Source: Cladobotryum mycophilum
Lineage: Eukaryota; Ascomycota; Sordariomycetes; Hypocreales; Hypocreaceae
Assembly: GCA_036429605.1 (NCBI GenBank)
Contig: CM071590.1
Location: 2,108,001 to 2,172,000, forward strand
Direction of reading: 5' to 3'
Length of the DNA: 64,000 nt
Every line of letters starts with the position of its first letter. The first letter of the stretch is position 1. This document shows, in pieces, positions 34,708 to 44,249 of this stretch. The notes under the pieces were generated by a model. It made no database searches. It was not told where the DNA came from and saw nothing but the letters and a program-made list of their open reading frames with translations. A program made the translations under genes and the position numbers.

Positions 34708-36467
34708 ATGTCGGCCGATCTTTTTGCCGAATTCGCAAACGGCCTGCCGTCTTCACAGCAGGCCACCTCGTCAACTCCTTCAGGAGGCACGAAGCAACTC
34801 GGATCGCAAAACCCCCTTGGTCTTGGATTTAATGGAGTTCCACCAGCGAAAACACCCTCGCCCATCGAACAATGGCCGTCCTTTCAAGCCCCTTCTAATG
34901 GACTGAGCGGCTGGACCGCTGAGTCAACATCGGTATCTCACGCCGCGGCTTTCAATAAGACCCCAAATGACGACGACGATGGATGGGGTGATTTTGAGAC
35001 TGCCGAAAACACAGCACCTCCCATCAAAAATCCGAGTTCTGACCCATTTGGAAGCCTTGTCGGCTCTGGTCTTGAATCAAAACCAAAGGTCCGGCTTGTC
35101 CGGGCTCCTACAATTGATCTCATGACCAATACACTGGTGGATGTGAGACAGAATGATGAACTAAAAACAAAGCCCAAAGTCCATTCTTCGTGGGAGTTCC
35201 AGAGAACTTCGGAGCCTCATTTGAAATCAACACAAAGCGACTCCAGCGTGCTCTTCGATGCCGATGACTTTGAGCTCCAGGGTGGTGGTGAAGATGATGA
35301 GTTTGGAGATTTCGAGACGGTAGCCCCAGCACCTTCTCAGTCAAGATTGAATTCTATCTCGACTTCTAAACATGCACCCTTACTGGATCTGCTCTCTTTA
35401 GATGATCCTCCTCTGCCACCACAGTCTGAACAGCCAAAGACCCAAAAAAACACCCGGCCCAACTTTTAGGTGCATTGAGCTTTGGAACTGCATCTGCAAA
35501 GCTCCCAAATCCACCAAAGTCACCTTCTTTCCAGGAGCGAAATCCGTTCCCTGATCTTGAAATCAAGACGTCAAGCGCTGCCGCCGCCGCTGCTGCTAAG
35601 AAAAGCGAAGATCCTAACTCTGCGTCTCCAGTCACGGCTTGGCCACCCGTTGATCGAGGAACAAGATCACCGAGTAAATTAAAAGACGACGATGATTGGG
35701 GCGCCTGGGACAATACGCCGAGTGGCGGCGGCAACTCTAAAGGGGATATTGACAGTGCAGGCATTTTGGATAGCTGGGATTGGGAGGCAGATGACTCTCA
35801 AGGGGGTGCGGCAAAACTGAGTGACAACGATCCTCCTCCCACCAATGTACCACCTCCATCAGTGATTTTATCCATGTTTCCGGATCTTTTGGCTTCTGGA
35901 AACGCCCTTTTCAAACCTATTTCTGGGCAGAATGCCTCGATCAAGCAAAAGATTCTCTCAACGCCAAAGGCGGTCGAGTTCCTTGAGGGGTATATCTTAC
36001 TCGCAACAACAGCTGCCCGGGTTATTGCAGGCCGCAAACAGAGGTGGCACCGTGATAAAATCCTAGCCAAGAGTATGTCCATCTCGGCAGCCGGCAGCAA
36101 AGGAATGAAGCTTGCAGGGGTGGATAAAGCTCAATCTGCAAAGGAAGATAGAGAGGCGGCAGATGTGGTGGCTGTCTGGCGTGAACAGGTAGGACGACTA
36201 AGATCGGCTGTTACGGCTGCCAATACGACGGGAAAGGCCAGTCTCAAGGTCCCTGAACTAAGTGAGAACATGCACGTTCAGACAGCCAAGATGGCCCCGA
36301 CATCACCTAAGGCGTGCATAATATGCGGATTAAAAAGAGACGAGAGAATCTCAAAAGTTGACCATGACATTGAGGACAGCTTCGGAGAGTGGTGGACTGA
36401 GCACTGGGGGCACAGGTCATGCAAGAACTTTTGGATAGAGCATGAGCAAAAGCTGCGGCAGAGGTGA
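34708..36467 (+). CDS. ppk6-like protein with acidic WGDF motifs and C-terminal Cys/His domain; frame broken by one base
   Basis: Matches the filamentous-fungal proteins usually labelled serine/threonine-protein kinase ppk6, although I see no kinase catalytic motifs. Starts MSADLFAEFANG. Acidic aromatic motifs recur: DDDDGWGDFETAE, DDEFGDFETVA and DDDDWGAWDN, of the kind bound by the ear domains of clathrin adaptors. An alanine run and Pro-rich linkers follow, then a helical region (AVEFLEGYILLATTAARVIAG, residues about 440-470). The C-terminus is a likely zinc site (CIICG ... HWGHRSCKNFW). The first frame ends at 35469; the rest is open in the next frame from before 35475 to 36467. A run of seven A (35444-35450) marks the junction, and one more A gives KTQKKHPAQLLGALSFGT and a 586-aa product. 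No intron of normal size and correct phase fits. The adaptor-binding role is inference from the motifs. Confidence 0.78.
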
Positions 36468-39029
36468 TGCTCTTGGATGTCCTTGTTTGCGTTGCGTGAC
36501 GTGAGACATCACCTGCACAGAGAGCTATACCAACAGCAAAGAATTCCACCCAATACGAGATCAGAAGTTATATTGACTCATAAAATTCAATGTCTCTAGA
36601 ACGCTTGGATATAGCATATCAATTATGACCTATCACCCAATGGATCAACGAATTTTCCAGATTAAAAATATGTGAACGGCGCATGATTCTTTCAGGAATA
36701 CTCTCCGGTTTCGCATCCCATGGGGATTAGCCACTACACAGCAATATATTACTTCAGCGCCTAGAACGCAATAGGTGCATGTGGGAATGGCTCCACTCGC
36801 TCGAACGTTCTGGGAAAGCAGACATTCTGAAATCTGATAAATGCATTGCAAGGAGGGTTGTATTCAGCTGAATAGAGCAGTCTGACTCAACCGGCAAAGG
36901 AGATGAACTGGTTGGTGATTATCTCCCCCCCCCCCCCACAATCTGGATATGCTATAATGCCTGTATGTGCATATGTACAATGTATGATATGTTTGTATAA
37001 GCACCTACTATCTACCTTGTACGTACTTCATTTTATATACAAGTATTTTGGTCTGGAGGAGTCGATGATGGACCCATGCATGATCTGCCGACGTCAATTC
37101 ATCAAAACACCGAGACACCGACATGCCACATGTGTTTGAGAAACCTGTCGAAGCGCTGGAAACTGCTGGGGACGGCTCGAGGGCCACCAATGGGGTATGC
37201 TGTCGTGTATGCTGTCCCAGTGAGTGGTAGATGATGGGAAATGATCTGACGAATGATGGAATGCCATTGTCTGCTGTCATATCCTCGACATGGGGAAGGG
37301 GGGATACATGCATATGTCCATGGATATTCGCCACGATGACTGGAGGTAAATGGCTGAAAGTGAGCCTCCATGTAACTTCAGGCCAATGGAAGATACAGAT
37401 GTTGACAGGGAAGACGGGTTGCCCCTGTCATCAATACGTGACTGATGCGTGAATGGAAGACAAGGCAAGAACGGAACAGCTGGCTAGGAATGACCTGCCG
37501 GTCTTCTTCTCTCTGCCACTATAGGTTGAACTGGGGACAAAAACCGGTTGCCTTCATCATCCAGCGGTATCACTGGGATGAGGACGCGACGATGTACAAC
37601 ATAGCATGGATAGCTTCCTTGGTACTTTTAGGTAGATACCTACCTAGATAGGGTAATTCCCATGTTGAACTGTTGGGGTTTCCCCATCCAGATCACTGCA
37701 TGTAGCAGAAGCACTACGTCACCGTTTGGTATTGACGATGGACAACCAACAGCTCTTTTTTGTTAAACGAAACAAACAAAAAAAGGCACAGACGGGAGGG
37801 GGTCCGAAAGAACAGAAACAGTGGGCAGCCTCAACCAGCGGATGGTTCCTGAGCCCCGCTTCCAGGTTGTTTCCCGGCTGCTACGGGGCAGTTTCAGTTC
37901 CAATTTACAGTGGATGAGGTTCACTAATAATCGCCATGGGTTACTTGGTACTGGGTAAGTACATAGGTTGTTCAGCAGCTGCAGCAGGTTCAAGGCGAAG
38001 GCATGGGGTACCAGGCGAGAGCCGCCGCCAATCCACTGCAGCTCTGGGTTTTTCTTAGTGGCGTAAAGAAGCAACGGTAGCAGCAGAGAGAGGCACACGC
38101 ACACACACACACAGAGAGAGGGAGAGACGAACACACGCACACACAAAGCTTGATCTGGCCTGGCGCCACAATAATACTTTTGTCTTGTTTTTTTCCTCTT
38201 TCACATCTCTCCCTCCTCCTTCTGTCCCTCTGTCCCTCTGTCCCTCCCTCCGCTCCACTCGACTTTCTCTCCAGTGATCTCGCCCCTCCAAACTTCTTCT
38301 CACCTCACCTTTGTCTTCTCTCTCATCCCCATCCCATCTTCTCAACCCGCCTTTCTTCCCCCTCTTCCCTCTCTCTCTCTTCTCTCTCGTCCTCACTCCA
38401 ACTTCTCATTCCGCATCCCATCACCTCTTCCTACTTCTCCGCCTCAACAAACCCCCAAAATCTCCCCTCATCTCCCCCCCCCATCGTCGACACTGTCTCG
38501 TTGTCGCGTCCTCCCACTCTCACCTCTCTTGACCCCGCCAAATCCCTGCAACGCCAACGCAGAAAAAAACCGACGCCTGTTGTTCTACCGCACACACCCG
38601 TCTCTCATCCCCCCTCCCCCTCATTCCTCAACTTCGCGCAACCTCCTGCTTAATGTAAGTTCATAGCATTTACCAAGCTACCTCAATTTCCCATTTCAGC
38701 ACATCGCCTTTCTCCTTAACCATTCGTCATCTTATTTGATCGACAATTCGCTTGTCAGTCATGCAAATAACTTGCTCGCATGTCGTCAACTTCACTACCT
38801 TTGTCACGGCGCGCAAATCAATGCCACCTCCATCCAAACTTCAATCAAGATCACGCAAAGATGAATAGGAAGCTAATTTGTATCACATAGCGCTTGGGAG
38901 TATTTTGCGACCGCCAAACTTCCCTTCTTCGTTCATATCTTTCCCTACGAACGTCGAATCCAGTTACCCCAAGACACAACTCTTACACTCAACATCTCTC
39001 TCGCCTCCTGTTTCGATACAACAGCAATC
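36468..39029. other. Intergenic: ppk6-like 3' flank and long leader of the KH gene
   Basis: 2.6 kb with no recognised gene. Holds a C13 run (36925-36937), a CA repeat (38093-38112) and a strongly pyrimidine-biased tract (38190-38640) that looks like promoter and 5' leader of the KH gene. A GTAAGT at 38655-38660 and an ACAG acceptor at about 39020-39024 could bound a 5'-UTR intron; this is a guess. Confidence 0.5.
36925..36937. repeat. Poly-C run, 13 bases
   Basis: Uninterrupted C13 in intergenic DNA, the longest G/C homopolymer I saw in the window. Its length is likely unreliable, given the other homopolymer problems. Confidence 0.85.
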
Positions 39030-40265
39030 ATGTCGGCTCAGGATATCCTTTCGCAAAACGGTGCCGATCTCTCTGATTCCTTGGATCAGCTGAAAATGGA
39101 CGACCGACTAGGTCCCGACGGAGAACCCGCCCCTAAGACAGACGAGGAATACGCCCAAGCCCAGCTCACTCTGCGCGCAATTGTTTCTTCAAAGGAAGCT
39201 GGTGTCATCATTGGAAAGGGTGGCAAGAATGTCGCCGACTTGCGCGACGAGACCGGGGTCAAGGCCGGAGTCAGCAAGGTCGTCCAAGGCGTCCATGATC
39301 GAGTCCTCACCATTACCGGCGGCTGTGATGCCATCTCCCGAGCCTATGCCATTGTCGCCCGCGCTCTTCTTGAAGGCGCCCCCACTGTGGGAATGGGAGG
39401 CATTGTTCAGGGCAACGGCACTCATCGTATGTGTTTCATCCAATCTACTTTCACCTTTCCTATTTTGACTAATAATCACGACTCCAGCTATCAAGTTACT
39501 CATTTCACACAACCAGATGGGCACCATTATCGGCAGACAGGGCCTTAAGATCAAGCATATTCAAGACGTATCCGGCGTCCGTATGGTCGCGCAGAAGGAC
39601 ATGCTCCCCCAGTCAACGGAGAGAATTGTAGAAGTTCAAGGTACCCCTGAAGGTATTCAGCGGGCTATTTGGGAGATCTGCAAATGCCTTGTAGATGACT
39701 GGCAGCGAGGTACCGGTACCGTCCTATACAACCCTGTTGTCCGTACCCAAACTTCAGGATCTGGAAGTTTGGGAGGCAGCACTGGGTACGGTACCAACGG
39801 TGGCCGGAGCGAATATGGAAGCCCCCGCGTGATGCGCACTGGAAACGGCGCAGACTTTAGCAATGGAAACTCGCGGCCATTCAGTCGACGCTCCGACTCT
39901 GATGCCGCCAACCGTGGCCCCCCAACTCATGATGAGAACGGCGAGGAAATCCAGACACAAAACATCAGCATCCCAGCTGACATGGTTGGCTGCATCATTG
40001 GCCGGGCCGGCAGCAAGATTAGCGAGATTCGCAAGACCTCGGGAGCTCGCATCTCCATTGCCAAGGTAAGCTATGAGTCACTCCCCTATCTCTTAAATAT
40101 AGACCCATCTAATCGTTTACTCCCTAGGCCCCACATGATGAGACTGGTGAGCGCATGTTTACCATTATGGGCACGGCCAAGGCCAATGAGTCTGCACTCT
40201 TCCTTCTTTACGAGAATCTCGAAGCCGAGAAGATGCGCCGTAGTCAAATGCAAGATCAGGAGTAG
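39030..40265 (+). CDS. Triple KH-domain RNA-binding protein (Rnc1/Pbp2/PCBP-like)
   Basis: Binds single-stranded RNA (C/U-rich elements in this family) and would control mRNA stability or translation. Exons 39030-39426, 39488-40065 and 40128-40265, with introns of 61 and 62 bp (GTATGT...CCAG, GTAAGC...CTAG), give 370 aa. Three KH domains each keep the GxxG loop: IIGKGGKNV (KH1), IIGRQGLKI (KH2, after the first splice) and IIGRAGSKI (KH3), with matching helices VAQKDMLPQS and ISEIRKTSGARISIAK. The KH2-KH3 linker is Gly/Ser/Arg-rich. Size and domain layout match S. pombe Rnc1, which stabilises the mRNA of the MAPK phosphatase Pmp1; yeast Pbp2/Hek2 is the other close relative. The end (EKMRRSQMQDQE) is charged. 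The leader is pyrimidine-rich. Its downstream neighbours are hut1 and a MAPK-phosphatase gene. Confidence 0.93.
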
Positions 40266-41852
40266 CTGTTATGCTGGCATGTTTCTCTGCATTTCTTGTA
40301 CCAACTGCGAATGAGCTATATTCAGACCGGACTTGGGTGTTTCTGAGCTGGTTTCCTATAAGGCTCGTCTTTCCCCGCTGGAACAGGGACAGAACTATGT
40401 GATGATAAAAAAGAATCATCACCGGAAAGCTTCAACCTCAGCCACCATCAATCTTCTTTTTCCCTTCTTAGCTGTGCTTATTCCCCTCATTTTTTTCATT
40501 CCTGTATCGACTGGCTCGCGAGCTGAACGATTCCATCTTTTATTACGTGGGTTTAATATCCGCGCCGACTTTGACAACATCTTGCTTCTCGCCACGGCGC
40601 AGCCTTTTTCAATGGCGGCCACGCTTGTGGAAGTTTCATTCAATGTTTATGGTATGACCCGATACATTTCTACCTCGCCGGCATTCTATTATTCCCACTC
40701 GCGCGTCTTTTGTTTTCTCGTCACAACAAAACCATGGCCATAATGGCCTGGACTAAACGACATCAACTCCTCTCTCTCTCTCTCTCTCTCGCCCTATCTC
40801 TTTATTGCGACCAATGAAATCCATCAAGACATATTTTATACGAACACCGGGGGTCCCAGCTGCTGCTTTGGACGACTTATGCGACAGCTATGCATCATTA
40901 TGATCAAAGTCTTCATCTTGGACTCCCGGCATCCGCCCTACTCACGACCGATCTCTCCAGTCTCCGCCTCGCCACCACCCGCTTCACCTAACCCCCAAAC
41001 CCTGACGAGCACTTACACTCTTGAAAAGTCTCGAATTCCTCTCTTCAGTGCAGCGCAATGGCGGATATGCTAGCATAATGAATGGTGAAGCATGTGTCAC
41101 CCGGCCCTCTCAATACCCCAATCCTTTCGACTATTTACTTGTTCAGCCAGGTACCAAGCTGTTTATGAGTGTGGAACCTGGGCTATTCCACCAGGCATGC
41201 ACGCAGACATGATACGTTATTAGGCGGATTTGGGGTTGCGGCGTCTAGATAGGAGTACATCCAGTCAGTCGTTTTTGATGAGACTGAATATACTTTTGAG
41301 CACAGATATAATGACATGGGTGAATCTGATTATAACTTTACAAGGCTCCATTTTCTTCCAACTTCTGTGATGTAATATGCATGGAGTATTATTGTACTAG
41401 GAATGTAGTGGTGGTGGTGAGTGATATCACGTTTATTCCAAAAGGGAAATTCTTTGTTTTTTTTGGCTTGGGGCATGGGGTCTCTGCCGCTAAACCTTAT
41501 CCGGTAAGGTTCGTGTCTAGCGGGCAGGGGCAGGTACCACTTCTCAGGGTCCTTCCCCAAATGTCAGTTCTGGGGAGCAGAAGGATGATGCTTACTTGTC
41601 AACTTCCAAGCCTCGAATCTTTTTCCTTTAAACTTCCCTCGCATTCTTTTTTTGTGGTTTATAGTTTGTCATTTGTTTTCTTTTTATTGCGATACTTTAA
41701 TACCCCTTCACTTTCTGTCTATACCAAGGAGGCCAGCATTTCGGTGTCACAAAAACATCTTGGGCATTCCCGCAGTCAAATCTACCCACTTGAGTGACCT
41801 TGTTCGACAACCACATTATTTGCGACGCGCCCTCTTGAAGACCGATTCGACC
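40266..41852. other. Intergenic: KH-gene 3' flank and hut1 promoter
   Basis: No gene recognised. An open stretch at 40333-40743 is probably the KH gene's 3' UTR, having no family resemblance. A (TC)n run lies at 40771-40790. T-rich leader-like sequence precedes hut1 (41640-41720). Confidence 0.5.
40771..40790. repeat. TC dinucleotide repeat, ten units
   Basis: Perfect (TC)10 microsatellite downstream of the KH gene. Confidence 0.85.
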
Positions 41853-43206
41853 ATGGCTCGCACGAAACAGCCGCCGGTGAAGCGTGAATCGTCTTCCGAA
41901 TTCTTTAACAAGGAAACGGCGACTTGGGAGGCGGCGAATGGAAAGGCGAATGGACACCCAGCGGCAACGAAGCCCGCTGAGAGCTCTGAGAAGGGGGAGG
42001 CGGGCTTGTTGCAACTCGTTATTGCTGTCGCCGGTATATATTCTTCATTGTACGTTGGCATTCTAGCTTTTTCCCATCTTTATCCGATCTTTTGGCTAAT
42101 GACTTTTTACAAGCTTGACTTGGGCATATCTCCAAGAGAAACTGACAACGAAAACATATGGCCCTGCCAATGCTCCAGAGGTCTGGCATTTCCCAGTCTT
42201 CCTCAACACCGTGCAATCCATCTTCGCAGCCACCACCGGGCTCGTCTACCTTTTACTCTCCAAGCCGTCCGGCGCACCTGTGCCGCCGATTATCCCCTCG
42301 CGCCGCATCCTCGGTCCTCTTGCGCTGGTTGCCATTACGAGCAGTCTGGCTAGTCCCTTTGGCTACGCAAGTCTGGCGCACATTGATTACATTACATTCC
42401 TGCTGGCCAAGAGCTGCAAACTGCTGCCCGTCATGTTCCTTCACATAACCATCTTTCGCAAGCGCTATCCTCTTTACAAGTATCTGGTTGTTGCGGCTGT
42501 GACGGCTGGTGTTGCTGTCTTTACTCTGCACTCTGGCCGCAAGCATAAGAAATCGACTCGGTCCGAGGAGGCCAATGTCTCATGGGGACTTTTGCTGCTT
42601 GGTATTAACCTCCTCTTCGACGGCCTCACCAACAGCACCCAGGATTACATCTTCCAGACTTTCCAGCCTTATAGTGGCCCCCAGATGATGTGCGCCAACA
42701 ACATGATGAGCACTCTTGTGACATCCCTGTATCTCGTTGCTAGCCCATTCCTCGTCTCTACGGGTGTTGGCGAATGGATCGGAATGGACGTTGCCGGCAG
42801 CGCTGGTGAGTTGAATGCCGCTCTTGACTTTATGCGCCGATACCCTGCTGTCTGGAAAGACGTTTTGGGATTTGCTGCATGCGGTGCTTTCGGTCAGGTT
42901 TTCATTTGTAAGTTCTTCCCACTACTCTATCCCCCACACGTTTCTTTTTTCAACAACGTATTTGGCTAACATAATCGCCTCCTAGTCTACACCCTGTCCA
43001 CATTCTCATCCGTCTTGCTCGTCACCGTTACCGTTACGCGCAAGATGTTCACCATGATTTTGTCCGTCATTGCTTTCGGTCACCGCCTGACGGAGATGCA
43101 GTGGGTCGGCGTTGGTCTTGTCTTTGGCGGTATCGGTGTTGAGTCTGGCATTGCTAGGAGGGAGAAGATGTCCAAGGAGGCTGCCAAGGCCAAGAAATCG
43201 GAATAA
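41853..43206 (+). CDS. hut1: UDP-galactose/UDP-glucose transporter Hut1 (SLC35B1 family)
   Basis: Multi-pass nucleotide-sugar transporter of the endoplasmic reticulum; SLC35B1 relatives exchange nucleotide sugars or ATP/ADP and support ER folding. Exons 41853-42049, 42114-42907 and 42986-43206 (introns 64 and 78 bp) give 403 aa. The first splice creates IYSSFLTWAYLQEKLTTKTYG, the family's opening helix motif; the second joins FIF to YTLSTFSSVLLVTVTVTRKM. Membrane helices include the LALVAITSSLASPFGYASL and LLLGINLLFDGLTNSTQDY segments, and the repeat MQWVGVGLVFGGIGVES ends the transmembrane part. The last four residues, KKSE, form a KKxx dilysine ER-retrieval signal, consistent with ER location. 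The N-terminal 45 residues are hydrophilic and cytosolic. Start at MARTKQPPVKRES chosen by family length; an upstream in-frame ATG at 41652 would add an unlikely leader. Confidence 0.95.
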
Positions 43207-44249
43207 ACGAATGAGAGACAGACCGTGACGATATCTTGTACATATACGCATTCCAACTTATGCTGTTGATCAAGTACATATTGCTTAATTTTATGGCGTT
43301 GGTTGGTTGGATTTGGGTGGGTTAGGATGGGATAGAATCATCTACAGAGTTGTCATATATATATACGATAGGCAAAATTAGGAAAGGATCAATAGATTAT
43401 CAAACCTCACAGTACGCACACATGGAAAAGGGAATACGGTTCAAACCTTGTTTTATTGTTTCCCTGGTCTACTCTAAGACTATGCCCTCATCATGGTATC
43501 CCTCATCAGCCACAATCCAGATATCTCAACCTCAAAATCCCCGAAGACCCGCTTCCAGTTGGTATTCCCGTCACCGGTAGCCAGTTATTCCACCACAAAC
43601 CAAATAGCCAAGTATTGTCTTCCAAAAAGGATAATGCAAAATCCAGTTACTCCGTTGTCCAGTTTTAATGTTGTCCAAGATACCCAAACCAAATAAGAGA
43701 AAAAAGAAAAAGAAAGAAGAGCGAGCGAAAGGTGAAAGGTTAAGCTAGGTACATGAACAATGACCAGGTAGGTAGGTAGGTAGTTAGGTAGTTTAATTTA
43801 TCCAATATTAATGAAATTGTTCCCTATGCTCGGAGATCACCAGGCAGTGATCCCACAGAGCTCTTTCACCCCAGTGCGATCCACTGAGGATATTAAAACG
43901 AAGGTTAAGTGGTGAAGGAAAAGAGAATAAAACAAGCTACAAAGGCGCAGTGATACATGAACGCCGAAGCGAACATGAAAGACGCCTGCATGCTGTCGTG
44001 CTGCAAATTTTATATGCCGGGTGATACGCAAAGGGTATGATCCTGTTGTACACCGGAAACGCCTGTAAATGCCATAAAATAGCCCCTCGAAGGAGTGATC
44101 GGCTATGAGCTGGGGTGTCAAAGTGTCGACGAAACTAGATGCCTCGTCAACTCCCTGCTGAATGCAAAGGGAGATATGGTAAGAGTTAAATGAAAAAAAG
44201 ACGATCATGGATTGTATATGTGGCACATCATATTGAATCATGAACCTCA
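43207..44249. other. Convergent intergenic region (hut1 and MAPK phosphatase 3' flanks)
   Basis: No gene seen. Contains a GGTA repeat (43766-43783). On the minus strand, the 440 bases after the phosphatase stop hold seven UCAU words (43811, 43957, 43975, 44037, 44105, 44190, 44240 as ATGA on +), of interest because of the neighbouring KH gene. Confidence 0.5.
43766..43783. repeat. GGTA tetranucleotide repeat
   Basis: Short GGTA/TACC array, one of several similar tracts scattered in intergenic DNA here. Confidence 0.75.

Noticed and set aside
40333..40743. 136-codon frame directly after the KH gene
   Set aside because: Lies in the probable 3' UTR, no motif, and its hydrophobic part comes from T-rich sequence.
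43430..43455. B-box-like GGTTCAAACC downstream of hut1
   Set aside because: No A-box upstream and no cloverleaf can be drawn.
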